In this document: one piece after another, positions 18,432 to 28,133 of the stretch
Numbering within the stretch: position 1 is the first letter of the stretch
How the letters are laid out: the number at the start of each line of letters is the position of its first letter
Origin: Stenotrophomonas maltophilia
Lineage (GTDB): Bacteria; Pseudomonadota; Gammaproteobacteria; Xanthomonadales; Xanthomonadaceae
Direction of reading: 5' to 3'
NCBI RefSeq assembly: GCF_002799155.1
Contig: NZ_NERD01000002.1
Coordinates: 1,302,001 to 1,366,000, forward strand
DNA length: 64,000 bases
Position numbers and translations under genes: made by a program
Notes under the pieces: generated by a model
What the model was told of the DNA's origin: nothing
The model's database searches: none
What the model saw: only the letters and a program-made list of their open reading frames with translations

Positions 18432-18821
18432 TTACTTGACGGTGGACAGGTAAACAGAGAGATCGGCGATCTCCTGTTCGCTGAAACTCATCGACTGCGC
18501 CTGCATCGTCGGATGCCGGCGCTTGCCCTGGCGGTACTCGGTCAGCGCCTGGGCCAGGTACTGCTGGGTCTGGCCGCCGATCTTCGGCACCCGGTAACTG
18601 GGGTAGGCGTTCTTGTAGCCGGTGATGCCGTGGCAGCCCTGGCAGGTGTAGGCCAGCACGCGGCCATTGTCGAAATTGCCGGTGGGCGCGGCGGGCGCGG
18701 GCGCAGCGGCGGGAGCCGGTGCCGGGGCGGGTGTGGCAGGAGCAGGAGCGGGCTGTGCGGCGGCCCCAAGGGGCAGGAGGACGGCCAGAGCGAGACAAGC
18801 GGCGAGCGGCTGCGGGCGCAT
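18432..18821 (-). CDS. Mono-haem cytochrome c, secreted
   Basis: This 129-residue protein starts with a cleavable signal peptide (MRPQPLAACLALAVLLPLG, cleavage probably after AAAQ). An Ala/Pro repeat linker of about 30 residues follows, then one cytochrome c domain with haem motif CQGCH and the stretch MSFSEQEIADLSVYLS. It resembles c4/c5-type periplasmic electron carriers and is paralogous to the gene that follows it. I chose ATG 18821 because it precedes an ideal signal peptide; an upstream in-frame Met would add 26 polar residues. The upstream 200 bases hold its promoter and that of the divergent efflux operon. Confidence 0.85.
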   Translation of the reverse strand: MRPQPLAACLALAVLLPLGAAAQPAPAPATPAPAPAPAAAPAPAAPTGNFDNGRVLAYTCQGCHGITGYKNAYPSYRVPKIGGQTQQYLAQALTEYRQGKRRHPTMQAQSMSFSEQEIADLSVYLSTVK

Positions 18822-19026
18822 GGTGTCGTTTCCGGGGATTCGGGTCTGGTCGTTCCGGCGTGGGGTACGGAACGACCCGAGTATAGCCCCAGGTTTCATC
18901 TAGCTGAAATGGGGGTGGGCCGACCAGCGGCGTGAAGACACCATGACCTTTGGGATATGGTGTTGCCGTGAAGTGGTGCATTACTTTGCTACCACACCTG
19001 TCCACGCATCCTCCAGGGACCTGACG

Positions 19027-20172
19027 ATGTCGCACCCAACCTTCCTGTCCGGCCGTCGCAGCGGAATCTGCGCTGCCGCACTGCTGATCTCCACCTCCCT
19101 GCTGCTGGGCGGTTGCGCCGCAGGGCCCAATTCCGAAGCCAAGGCTGCCGAGACCAAGGAGGAGAAGAAGGTCGACGCCGTCCCGGTCGAAGTGGCGGTG
19201 GCCAGCCATCGTGCCGTCGCCGCCAGCTACACCGGCACTGCCGCGCTGGAACCACGCGCCGAGTCGCAGGTGGTCGCCAAGACCTCCGGCGTAGCGCTGG
19301 CGGTGCTGGTCGAGGAAGGGCAGCGGGTGACCGCCGGCCAGCCGCTGGTGCGGCTGGACCCGGATCGTGCACGCCTGGCCGTTGCGCAGAGCGAAGCGCA
19401 GATGCGCAAGCTGGAAAACAACTACCAGCGCGCGCAGAAGCTGGTTGGCCAGCAGATGGTCAGCGCGGCCGACGTAGACCAGCTGCGCTACGACCTGGAA
19501 AACGTCCGCGCGCAGTACCGGCTGGCGACGCTGGAGCTGTCCTACACCACGGTGGTGGCACCGATCTCCGGCGTGATCGCCTCGCGCTCGATCAAGACCG
19601 GCAACTTCGTGCAGATCAACACGCCGATCTTCCGCATCGTCGACAACTCGCGGCTGGAAGCCACCCTCAACGTGCCCGAGCGCGAGCTGGCCACCCTGCG
19701 CGCCGGCCAGCCTGTGACGCTTGCGGCGGATGCGCTGCCGGGGCAGAGCTTCACCGGCACCGTCGATCGCATCGCGCCGGTGGTGGATTCGGGCAGCGGC
19801 ACGTTTCGCGTGGTCAGCGCCTTCGACGGTGCCGCACACGCGCTGCAGCCCGGCATGTTCGGTCGCATCCGCATCGACTACGACCAGCGTGCCGATGCGC
19901 TGGTCGTACCGCGCCTGGCGTTGCTCGACGACGGTGAGCCGGCGGTGTTCCGGGTGCGCGAAGGCAAGGTCGCGCGCGTTCCGGTCAAGCTGGGTTACGC
20001 CGAGGGCCCGTGGGTGGAGATCCGTGATGGCCTGGCGGCCGGTGATCAGGTGGTCACCGCCGGCAAGGTCGCCCTGCGCGACGGCACCACGGTGCAGGTG
20101 ATTGCCGATCCGAAGGCGAAGACGGTTGCAGCGGCCGCCAAGCCGGCAGAAAAGGCCGGGAGCAAGCAATGA
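19027..20172 (+). CDS. RND efflux periplasmic adaptor (membrane fusion protein)
   Basis: The 381-residue protein has a lipoprotein signal (LLLGGCA near residues 23-29) and the HlyD/AcrA-type layout. Lipoyl halves flank a short coiled coil (residues about 108-160, including AVAQSEAQMRKLENNYQRAQKL), followed by a beta barrel (APISGVIASRSIKTGNFVQ) and a membrane-proximal domain. It should link the two downstream RND pumps to an outer-membrane channel. ATG 19027 starts at the signal sequence, 28 codons into the longer frame. It overlaps the next gene by four bases (ATGA). Its promoter region also serves the divergent cytochrome genes. Confidence 0.92.
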   Translation: MSHPTFLSGRRSGICAAALLISTSLLLGGCAAGPNSEAKAAETKEEKKVDAVPVEVAVASHRAVAASYTGTAALEPRAESQVVAKTSGVALAVLVEEGQRVTAGQPLVRLDPDRARLAVAQSEAQMRKLENNYQRAQKLVGQQMVSAADVDQLRYDLENVRAQYRLATLELSYTTVVAPISGVIASRSIKTGNFVQINTPIFRIVDNSRLEATLNVPERELATLRAGQPVTLAADALPGQSFTGTVDRIAPVVDSGSGTFRVVSAFDGAAHALQPGMFGRIRIDYDQRADALVVPRLALLDDGEPAVFRVREGKVARVPVKLGYAEGPWVEIRDGLAAGDQVVTAGKVALRDGTTVQVIADPKAKTVAAAAKPAEKAGSKQ

Positions 20173-23100
20173 CCGCCCCGGGCCACGACCACGGTGCCTC
20201 GCCGGCGAGCGACGGCGCCGCCGCCGGCATGCGCGGCGGCCTGGTGGAATTCGCCACCCGCCGCCGCGTGACCATCGCCATGTGCACGGTCACGTTGCTG
20301 CTGTTCGGCCTGATCGCGCTGGGCAACCTCAAGGTCAACCTGCTGCCCGACCTGAGCTACCCGACGCTGACCGTGCGCACCGAATACACCGGTGCGGCGC
20401 CGACTGAAATCGAAACCCTGATCACCCAGCCGGTCGAAGAGGCGGTCGGCGTGGTCAAGAACCTGCGCAAGCTGAAGTCGGTCTCGCGTACCGGCCAGAG
20501 CGACGTGGTGCTGGAGTTCGCCTGGGGCACCAACATGGACCAGGCCAGCCTGGAGGTGCGCGACAAGATGGAGGCGCTGAACCTGCCGCTGGAGGCCAAG
20601 GCCCCGGTGCTGCTGCGCTTCAATCCATCCACCGAGCCGATCATGCGCCTGGTGCTGTCGAACAAGACGGCGCCGACCAGCGATGCCGATGCGGTGCGCG
20701 AGCTGACCGGCCTGCGCCGCTATGCCGATGAAGACCTCAAGAAGAAGCTGGAGCCGGTCACCGGCGTGGCGGCCGTCAAGGTGGGCGGTGGCCTGGAGGA
20801 CGAGATCCAGGTCGACATCGACCAGCAGAAGCTTGCCCAGCTGAACCTGCCGATCGACACCGTCATCAAGCGCCTGAAGGACGAGAACATCAACATCTCC
20901 GGCGGTCGCCTGGAGGAGGGTTCGCAACGCTTCCTGGTGCGTACCGTCAACCAGTTCGCCGACCTGGAGGAAATCCGCAACCTGCTGGTCACTACCCAGG
21001 CCGCCAATGGCAGCGCGGCGGACTCGGCGCTGCAGCAGATGTTCAACATCGCCGCGTCGACCGGTTCGGCGGCCGCCATCGCCGCAGCGTCGGCGGCACA
21101 GAGCGCATCGTCCGGTGGTGGCTCCAGCGTGGTTGCCAACGGCGTGCCGGTGCGCCTGAAGGACGTGGCCACCGTGCGCCAGGGCTACAAGGAGCGTGAA
21201 GCAATCATCCGCCTGGGCGGCAAGGAATCGGTCGAGCTGGCCATCTACAAGGAAGGTGACGCCAACACCGTGTCCACCGCCGAAGCGCTGCGCAAGCGCC
21301 TGGAGCAGATCAAGGGCACGTTCCCGTCCGATGTCGAGCTGACCACCATCGAGGACCAGTCGCGCTTCATCGAGCACGCCATCGCCGACGTCAAGAAGGA
21401 TGCCGTGATCGGCGGCCTGCTGGCGATCCTGATCATCTTCCTGTTCCTGCGCGATGGCTGGAGCACGTTCGTGATCAGCCTGTCGCTGCCGGTCTCGATC
21501 ATCGCCACGTTCTTCTTCATGGGCCAGCTCGGCCTGAGCTTGAACGTGATGTCGCTGGGAGGCCTGGCATTGGCCACGGGCCTGGTGGTGGATGACTCGA
21601 TCGTGGTACTGGAGAGCATCGCCAAGGCGCGTGAGCGTGGCCTGGGCATCCTGCAGGCAGCGATTGCTGGCACCCGTGAAGTGAGCATGGCGGTGGTCGC
21701 CTCGACCCTGACCACCATCGCCGTGTTCCTGCCGCTGGTGTTCGTCGACGGCATCGCAGGGCAGCTGTTCCGCGACCAGGCGCTGACCGTGGCGATCGCC
21801 ATCGCGATCTCGCTGCTGGTGTCGATGACCCTGATCCCGATGCTGAGCTCGCTGAAGGGACGGCCGCCGCTGGCCTTCCCGGAAGAGGCGCCGAACGCAG
21901 CGTGGCAGCCGCAGAAGCGCTGGCAGAAGCCGGTTGCGCTGGGCCGCCGTGGCGTGGTCGCCAGCGTGCGCTGGAGCTTCTATGCGCTGGCCTGGCTGGT
22001 GGTGCGCCTGTGGCGCGGCATGGTCGCGGTGGTCGGCCCGGTGATGCGCAAGGCCAGCGACCTGGCGATGAAGCCCTATGCCGGTGCCGAGCGTGGCTAC
22101 CTGCGCCTGCTGCCGGGCGCACTGGCGCATCCCGGCAAGGTGCTGGGCGTGGCGGCCATCATTTTCGTGGCGACCATGGCGCTGGTGCCGATGCTTGGCG
22201 CGGACCTGATCCCGCAGCTGGCACAGGACCGTTTCGAAATGACGGTGAAGCTGCCGGCCGGTACGCCGCTCAAGCAGACCGATGCGCTGGTGCGCGAGCT
22301 GCAGCTGGCGCACGGCAAGGGCGAAGGCGTGGCCTCGCTGTATGGCGTAAGCGGCAGCGGCACCCGGCTGGATGCCAGCCCGACCGAAAGCGGCGAGAAC
22401 ATCGGCAAGCTGACCGTGGTGATGGAAGGCGGCGGCAATGCCCACACTGAAGCGGCGATCACCGAGCGCCTGCGCGGCACCATGAGCCAGCACCCGGGTG
22501 CCCAGGTCGACTTCGCGCGACCGGCGTTGTTCAGCTTCTCCACGCCGCTGGAAATCGAGCTGCGCGGGCAGGACATGGCCACCCTGGAAGTGGCCGGCCA
22601 GCGCCTGGCGGCGATGCTGCGCGGCAATGCGCACTACGCCGACGTGAAGTCGACGGTGGAAGAGGGCTTCCCGGAAATCCAGATCCGCTTCGACCAGGAG
22701 CGCGCCGGTGCGCTGGGCCTGACCACCCGCCAGATCGCCGACGTGGTGGTGAAGAAGGTGCGCGGCGATGTCGCCACCCGCTACAGCTTCCGTGACCGCA
22801 AGATCGACGTGCTGGTGCGTGCGCAGGAAGGTGACCGCGCCAGCGTGGAGAGCATCCGCCGCCTGATCGTCAACCCCGGCAGCACCCGTCCGGTCACCCT
22901 GGACGCGGTGGCCGATGTGGTCGCCACCACTGGCCCCAGCGAGATTCACCGCGCCGACCAGACCCGGGTTGCAGTGGTGTCGGCCAACCTGCGCGACATC
23001 GATCTTGGCGCAGCCATGCGCGAAGTGCAGCAGATGGTCGCCGAGCAGCCGCTGGGCGCGGGCGTCGGCCTGCACATCGGCGGCCAGGGCGAGGAGCTGG

Positions 23101-23690
23101 CGCAGGCGGCGAAGTCGCTGATCTTCGCCTTCGGCCTGGCGATCTTCCTGGTCTACCTGGTGATGGCCTCGCAGTTCGAATCGCTGCTGCACCCGTTCGT
23201 GATCCTGTTCACCATCCCGCTGGCGCTGGTCGGCGCGATCCTGGCGCTGATGCTGACCGGCAAGCCCATCTCGGTGGTGGTGTTCATCGGCCTGATCCTG
23301 CTGGTCGGCCTGGTCACCAAGAACGCGATCATCCTGATCGACAAGGTCAACCAGCTGCGCGAGGCCGGCGTGGCCAAGCACGAGGCGCTGGTGGAAGGTG
23401 CACGCTCGCGTCTGCGCCCGATCATCATGACCACCCTGTGCACGCTGTTCGGCTTCCTGCCGCTGGCGGTGGCGATGGGCGAGGGCGCCGAGGTTCGCGC
23501 ACCCATGGCGATCACCGTGATCGGTGGCCTGCTGGTGTCGACGCTGCTGACCCTGCTGGTGATCCCGGTGGTATATGACCTGATGGATCGCCGTGGCGAC
23601 GCCTATTATCGAGAGCGCGGCCGCAAGCACGCCGGTGAAGGCCTGCACGGCGATGAAGGCGGCGTGGCAGGTGGGGAGGAACCGGCATGA
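20169..23690 (+). CDS. RND efflux pump, first of two (HAE1-like, unusually long)
   Basis: The 1173-residue inner-membrane pump has the RND layout: one N-terminal helix (residues 33-53), a large periplasmic loop, helices 2-6, a second loop, and helices 8-12. The family blocks GLVVDDSIVVLESI (helix 4 with the proton-relay Asp pair) and PIIMTTLCTLFGFLPLA are present. It is over 100 residues longer than most HAE1 pumps. Extra sequence lies in an Ala/Ser/Gly-rich stretch near 275-325 and in a basic, partly hydrophobic segment near 570-645 before helix 7. It starts within the adaptor's stop and ends within the next pump's start (both ATGA). No outer-membrane channel gene is adjacent. Substrate is unknown. 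Confidence 0.9.
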   Translation: MTAPGHDHGASPASDGAAAGMRGGLVEFATRRRVTIAMCTVTLLLFGLIALGNLKVNLLPDLSYPTLTVRTEYTGAAPTEIETLITQPVEEAVGVVKNLRKLKSVSRTGQSDVVLEFAWGTNMDQASLEVRDKMEALNLPLEAKAPVLLRFNPSTEPIMRLVLSNKTAPTSDADAVRELTGLRRYADEDLKKKLEPVTGVAAVKVGGGLEDEIQVDIDQQKLAQLNLPIDTVIKRLKDENINISGGRLEEGSQRFLVRTVNQFADLEEIRNLLVTTQAANGSAADSALQQMFNIAASTGSAAAIAAASAAQSASSGGGSSVVANGVPVRLKDVATVRQGYKEREAIIRLGGKESVELAIYKEGDANTVSTAEALRKRLEQIKGTFPSDVELTTIEDQSRFIEHAIADVKKDAVIGGLLAILIIFLFLRDGWSTFVISLSLPVSIIATFFFMGQLGLSLNVMSLGGLALATGLVVDDSIVVLESIAKARERGLGILQAAIAGTREVSMAVVASTLTTIAVFLPLVFVDGIAGQLFRDQALTVAIAIAISLLVSMTLIPMLSSLKGRPPLAFPEEAPNAAWQPQKRWQKPVALGRRGVVASVRWSFYALAWLVVRLWRGMVAVVGPVMRKASDLAMKPYAGAERGYLRLLPGALAHPGKVLGVAAIIFVATMALVPMLGADLIPQLAQDRFEMTVKLPAGTPLKQTDALVRELQLAHGKGEGVASLYGVSGSGTRLDASPTESGENIGKLTVVMEGGGNAHTEAAITERLRGTMSQHPGAQVDFARPALFSFSTPLEIELRGQDMATLEVAGQRLAAMLRGNAHYADVKSTVEEGFPEIQIRFDQERAGALGLTTRQIADVVVKKVRGDVATRYSFRDRKIDVLVRAQEGDRASVESIRRLIVNPGSTRPVTLDAVADVVATTGPSEIHRADQTRVAVVSANLRDIDLGAAMREVQQMVAEQPLGAGVGLHIGGQGEELAQAAKSLIFAFGLAIFLVYLVMASQFESLLHPFVILFTIPLALVGAILALMLTGKPISVVVFIGLILLVGLVTKNAIILIDKVNQLREAGVAKHEALVEGARSRLRPIIMTTLCTLFGFLPLAVAMGEGAEVRAPMAITVIGGLLVSTLLTLLVIPVVYDLMDRRGDAYYRERGRKHAGEGLHGDEGGVAGGEEPA

Positions 23691-26600
23691 GTGTTGCCGA
23701 GTTCTCCATCCGCCGCCCGGTCACCACCATCATGTGCTTCGTATCGCTGGTGGTGATCGGACTGATCGCTTCGTTCCGATTGCCGCTGGAGGCGCTGCCG
23801 GACATCTCCGCACCGTTCCTGTTCGTGCAGATTCCGTACACCGGCTCGACCCCGGAAGAAGTGGAACGGACCATCATCCGGCCGGTCGAGGAATCGCTGG
23901 CGACGATGACCGGCATCAAGCGCATGCGCTCGTCGGCCACCTCCGAGGCGGCGCTGATCTACATCGAGTTCAGCGACTGGGACCGCGACATTGCGATTGC
24001 CGCGTCCGATGCACGTGAGCGCATCGATGCGATCCGCAGCGACCTGCCCGACGACCTGCAGCGCTACAACGTGTTCAAGTGGTCCAGCAGCGACCAGCCC
24101 GTGCTGAAGGTGCGCCTCGCCAGCACCACCGATCTGACCACCGCCTATGACATGCTCGACCGCGAGTTCAAGCGGCGCATCGAGCGCATCCCTGGCGTGG
24201 CCCGTGTCGATATCACCGGCGCGCCGCCAAACGAGGTGGAGATCGCCATCGATCCGAACCGGCTCAACGCGCATGGGTTGAGCATCAACGAGCTGAGCGA
24301 GCGCCTGCGCACGCTGAACTTCTCGATATCGGCCGGGCAGATCGACGACAACGGCCAGCGTGTGCGCGTGCAGCCGGTGGGTGAGATCACCGACCTGCAG
24401 GAAATGCGCGACCTGGTGATCAATGCCAAGGGCCTGCGCCTGGGCGATATCGCCGACGTGCGCCTGAAGCCGGCGCGGATGAACTACGGGCGCCGCCTGG
24501 ACGGCAACCCGGCGGTGGGCCTGGACATCTTCAAGGAGCGCAGTGCCAACCTGGTGGACGTCTCGCGTGCGGCGCTGGCCGAGGTCGAGTCGATCCGCGC
24601 GCAGCCGTCGATGCGCGACGTGCAGATCAAGGTGATCGACAACCAGGGCAAGGCGGTGACGTCCTCGCTGCTGGAGCTGGCCGAGGCCGGTGCAGTGGGC
24701 CTGATCCTGTCGGTGACCGTGCTGTTCTTCTTCCTGCGCCATTGGCCGTCGACGCTGATGGTGACGCTGGCCATCCCGATCTGCTTCACCATCACCCTGG
24801 GCTTCATGTACTTCGTCGGGGTGACACTGAACATCCTGACCATGATGGGCCTGCTGCTGGCGGTGGGCATGCTGGTCGACAATGCCGTGGTGGTGGTGGA
24901 GAGCATCTACCAGGAGCGCGAGCGCATGCCGGGGCAGCCACGGCTGGCCTCGATCATCGGCACGCGCAACGTGGCCATCGCGCTCAGCGCCGGAACACTG
25001 TGCCACTGCATCGTGTTCGTGCCGAACCTGTTCGGCGAGACCAACAACATCAGCATCTTCATGGCGCAGATCGCGATCACCATCTCGGTCTCGCTGCTGG
25101 CCTCGTGGCTGGTCGCGGTCAGCCTGATCCCGATGCTGTCCGCACGGATGGCCACGCCCAAGCTGGTGCACTCGCAGACCGGCCTCATCGCGCGCCTGCA
25201 GCGGCGCTACGCGCAGCTGCTGGACTGGTCGCTGCATCACCGCGGATGGAGCCTGCTCGGCATCCTGCTGGTGGTGCTGGTCAGCCTGGTGCCGATGAAG
25301 CTGACCAAGGTCGACATGTTCGGTGGCGAGGGTGGCAAGGACATCTTCATCGGCTACATGTGGAAGGGTGCCTACACCTACCGGCAGATGTCCGAGGAAG
25401 TGGCGCGGGTGGAGAACTGGATCGACCAGAACCGCGAACGCCTGCACGTGAAGCAGGTGTACTCCTGGTACAGCGAGCAGGAAGGCAGCTCCACGGTCGT
25501 CACCCTGGACGAAAAGTACGCCAAGGACATCAAGTCGCTGCAGGAGGAACTGCGCAAGGGCCTGCCGAAGTCGGCCCGCACCGATTACTTCGTCGGCAAC
25601 CAGGGCGGCGATGGCGGTGGCGGCAGCAACCAGGGCGTGCAGGTGCAGCTGGTGGGTGATTCCAGCTCGATGCTGCAGGAGATCGGACAGGAAGTGGTGC
25701 CGTTGCTGGCGCAGCGTGCCGAATTGCGCGACGTGCGCATCGACAACGGCGAGAAGGGCGGCGAACTGAAGGTGCGCGTGGACCGCGAGCGTGCCGCGGC
25801 GTTCGGCTTCAACGCCGAGCAGGTGGCCAGCTTCGTCGGGCTGGCGCTGCGCGGTGCGCCGATGCGCGAGTTCCGCCGCGGCGACAATGAAGTACCGGTG
25901 TGGGTGCGCTTCGCCGGTGCCGAGCAGAGCAGCCCGGAAGACCTGGCCGGCTTCAGCGTGCGCACCGGCGACGGTCGCAGCGTGCCGCTGCTGAGCCTGG
26001 TCACCGTCGATGTCGGTTCGTCGGCCACCCAGATCGGCCGCACCAACCGCCAGACCACGTTGACCATCAAGGCCAACCTGGCCGAGAAGATCACGGCACC
26101 GGATGGGCGCAAGGCGATTGAAGCCGTGCTCAAGCCGATGAACTTCCCGGCCGGCTATGGCTTTACCTTCGACGGCGGTGACTACGGCAACGATGACGAA
26201 GCCATGCAGCAGATGGTGTTCAACCTGCTGATCGCGCTGGTGATGATCTACGTGGTGATGGCGGCGGTGTTCGAATCGCTGTTGTTCCCGGCGGCGATCA
26301 TGAGCGGCGTGCTGTTCTCGATCTTCGGCGTGTTCTGGCTGTTCTGGATCACCGGGACCTCGTTCGGGATCATGTCCTTCATCGGCATCCTGGTGCTGAT
26401 GGGCGTGGTGGTGAACAACGGCATCGTGATGATCGAGCACATCAACAACCTGCGGCGCAGCGGCATGGGCCGTACCCAGGCGCTGGTGGAGGGCTCACGC
26501 GAACGCCTGCGCCCGATCATGATGACCATGGGCACGGCGATCCTGGCGATGGTGCCGATCTCGCTGACGGATACGCAGATGTTCGGCGATGGCCCGGAGT

Positions 26601-26773
26601 ATTCACCGATGGCGCGCGCGATTGCCGGCGGCCTGGCGTTCTCGACTGTGGTCAGCCTGCTGTTCCTGCCGACCATCTACGCGGTGCTCGATGACCTGCG
26701 CACTGCCGTGACGCGGCTGATCCGCCGCGCGCGCGGCCTGGAGATGGTAGAGCCGGGCGCTGCCCGGCTGTGA
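23687..26773 (+). CDS. RND efflux pump, second of two (HAE1-like)
   Basis: The 1028-residue pump has the normal RND length. It begins SIRRPVTTIMCFVSLVVIGL and has helix 4 GMLVDNAVVVVESIYQERE, carrying the essential Asp followed by Asn, rather than the D-D pair of the first pump, and the C-terminal GVVVNNGIVMIEHINN. Its sequence differs from both MdtB and MdtC. The pair may form a hetero-trimer as MdtBC does, or two separate homotrimers sharing one adaptor. It is coupled to the upstream pump by ATGA and followed by a strong terminator, so the operon is adaptor-pump-pump. Confidence 0.9.
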   Translation: MSVAEFSIRRPVTTIMCFVSLVVIGLIASFRLPLEALPDISAPFLFVQIPYTGSTPEEVERTIIRPVEESLATMTGIKRMRSSATSEAALIYIEFSDWDRDIAIAASDARERIDAIRSDLPDDLQRYNVFKWSSSDQPVLKVRLASTTDLTTAYDMLDREFKRRIERIPGVARVDITGAPPNEVEIAIDPNRLNAHGLSINELSERLRTLNFSISAGQIDDNGQRVRVQPVGEITDLQEMRDLVINAKGLRLGDIADVRLKPARMNYGRRLDGNPAVGLDIFKERSANLVDVSRAALAEVESIRAQPSMRDVQIKVIDNQGKAVTSSLLELAEAGAVGLILSVTVLFFFLRHWPSTLMVTLAIPICFTITLGFMYFVGVTLNILTMMGLLLAVGMLVDNAVVVVESIYQERERMPGQPRLASIIGTRNVAIALSAGTLCHCIVFVPNLFGETNNISIFMAQIAITISVSLLASWLVAVSLIPMLSARMATPKLVHSQTGLIARLQRRYAQLLDWSLHHRGWSLLGILLVVLVSLVPMKLTKVDMFGGEGGKDIFIGYMWKGAYTYRQMSEEVARVENWIDQNRERLHVKQVYSWYSEQEGSSTVVTLDEKYAKDIKSLQEELRKGLPKSARTDYFVGNQGGDGGGGSNQGVQVQLVGDSSSMLQEIGQEVVPLLAQRAELRDVRIDNGEKGGELKVRVDRERAAAFGFNAEQVASFVGLALRGAPMREFRRGDNEVPVWVRFAGAEQSSPEDLAGFSVRTGDGRSVPLLSLVTVDVGSSATQIGRTNRQTTLTIKANLAEKITAPDGRKAIEAVLKPMNFPAGYGFTFDGGDYGNDDEAMQQMVFNLLIALVMIYVVMAAVFESLLFPAAIMSGVLFSIFGVFWLFWITGTSFGIMSFIGILVLMGVVVNNGIVMIEHINNLRRSGMGRTQALVEGSRERLRPIMMTMGTAILAMVPISLTDTQMFGDGPEYSPMARAIAGGLAFSTVVSLLFLPTIYAVLDDLRTAVTRLIRRARGLEMVEPGAARL

Positions 26774-26796
26774 TGCACGACAACGTGTTGTGGTGT

Positions 26797-26838
26797 GGGG
26801 GAGGCCGGTCGTAGTGGGGCGGCCTCCCCCCTTTTTTT
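26797..26838 (+). terminator. Terminator of the RND efflux operon
   Basis: GGGGAGGCC pairs with GGCCTCCCC across a 14-base loop and is followed by a run of seven T. Confidence 0.88.
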
Positions 26839-26874
26839 CGGGCATCGCCCGGCACCACCCATCACCGCATCGCG

Positions 26875-26900
26875 GTAGCGCCGGGCCATGCCCGGCGGGG
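26875..26900. repeat. SMAG-type hairpin, GTAG end
   Basis: GTAGCGCCGGGC..GCCCGGCG palindrome between the efflux operon and the convergent TraB-family gene. Confidence 0.75.
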
Positions 26901-26908
26901 TGTTGCAA

Positions 26909-28129
26909 TCAACCGGCGACCTTGCCCCACACCTTGAAGGTGGTCAGCCACAGGCCGAGCATGCTACCGATGTTGGTCAGCATGAAGGTCAGCACCACGC
27001 GGGTGACCCGGTTGCGGTACCAGCCCTTCAGGCTCTGCGCATCATCGCGAAGCTTCAGGAAGTCCTCATACGCTGGCTTGCGCAGCCGCGCTTCCACCAG
27101 CGCCGAGAATGCGCCGGTCGGGATGCTCAGGCGGAACGGTTTGAACGGTGCCACCGCGATCGCGGTGAGGATGCTCAGCGGGTGGCCGCCGGCCAGCAGG
27201 CAGCCCAGGCCCGCCAGGCCGCCGGTATACATCGCCCAGGTCGCCAGCAGCTCGGTGCCCACGCCCAGGCCGCCGCGGTAGAAGCCCACGCCGATGCCGG
27301 TCGCCACGATCGCCAGGATGCCGAGCGTGAACCAAGGAATGTTGCGCTTCTTCGGCACCGCCTCCAGCTCGGCACGCAGCGGTGCCGGCGCCTCGGTGTC
27401 GGTTTCCAGGTAGCGGGCCAGCCCGGCCAGGTGGCCGGCGCCGACCACCGCCAGCACTTCGCGCTGCTGCAGGTCGTGTTCTTCGCGCAGGCGCGTGGCC
27501 ATGTAACGGTCACGCTCGCCGATGATGGTCTCGTACAGCGCCGGGCTCTCGCTGGCGAACTCGCCGAAGCTCGATTCCAGCATGTCGCCCTGCTTGAGCT
27601 TTTCGATCTCGTTCTCGCCCACTTCCTCGGACGAGAACAGGCCGGCGCCAAGCCCGGCGACCAGCTTCAGCTTGCCGAAGAACCCCAGCCGCTGCGACGC
27701 ACGGCGGAAGGTCAGGCCGACCTCGCGGTCGATCAGGTGCACGGGCAGGTTGCGTTCGCGTGCCAGTTCCACCGCACGCTTCAGTTCGGCCCCCGGCTCG
27801 ATGTCGAGCTGCTCGGCCAGGCGGCGCTGGTAGGCGGACAGGGCGAGGTTGGCAGCGAACAGGGCGACGCGGCCCTTGCGGATCACCTCGACCAGGTCGA
27901 GCTTGGCCAGCGTGTCCGGGTCGCTCAGTGCCTGCAGGCGCTGCGGGTCCAGTTCGACGGCCACCGCATCGAAGCGGCCGCTGTCGATGGCCTTTTCCAC
28001 TGCCTCGACGCTGGCGCGTGAAACGTGGGCGGTGCCCAGCAGGGTGTAGCGCACGCCGTCGCGTTCGACGACGCGCACCGGCTGGCCGGCGAACAGGTCG
28101 TCGCCGGTCTCGGGAAGGGTTTCAGTCAT
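26909..28129 (-). CDS. TraB/PrgY-family membrane protein
   Basis: The 406-residue product has the TraB/GumN-type domain: LLGTAHVSRASVEAVEKAI with its conserved GTAHVS, DAVAVELDPQRLQAL with its Glu, and AVVGAGHLAGL. These resemble the metal-binding motifs of Tiki/TraB peptidase-like proteins. After residue 280 there are several membrane helices, giving a C-terminal membrane domain. Prokaryotic members have been tied to pheromone control in enterococci, but the role here is unknown. Two in-frame ATGs compete: 28129 (used here) and 28141, which would overlap the upstream acetyltransferase stop. It is the last gene of a five-gene run starting at 31137. Confidence 0.82.
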   Translation of the reverse strand: MTETLPETGDDLFAGQPVRVVERDGVRYTLLGTAHVSRASVEAVEKAIDSGRFDAVAVELDPQRLQALSDPDTLAKLDLVEVIRKGRVALFAANLALSAYQRRLAEQLDIEPGAELKRAVELARERNLPVHLIDREVGLTFRRASQRLGFFGKLKLVAGLGAGLFSSEEVGENEIEKLKQGDMLESSFGEFASESPALYETIIGERDRYMATRLREEHDLQQREVLAVVGAGHLAGLARYLETDTEAPAPLRAELEAVPKKRNIPWFTLGILAIVATGIGVGFYRGGLGVGTELLATWAMYTGGLAGLGCLLAGGHPLSILTAIAVAPFKPFRLSIPTGAFSALVEARLRKPAYEDFLKLRDDAQSLKGWYRNRVTRVVLTFMLTNIGSMLGLWLTTFKVWGKVAG

Positions 28130-28133
28130 GGAT

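Noticed and set aside
20046..26440. Very long minus-strand open frames (up to 1200 codons) across the RND genes, and similar ones opposite uup, the fatty-acid genes and rpsA
   Set aside because: They are mirror frames of genuine genes in high-GC DNA. Their predicted proteins are His/Gln/Arg-rich with no domains, whereas the plus-strand proteins have full family motifs.
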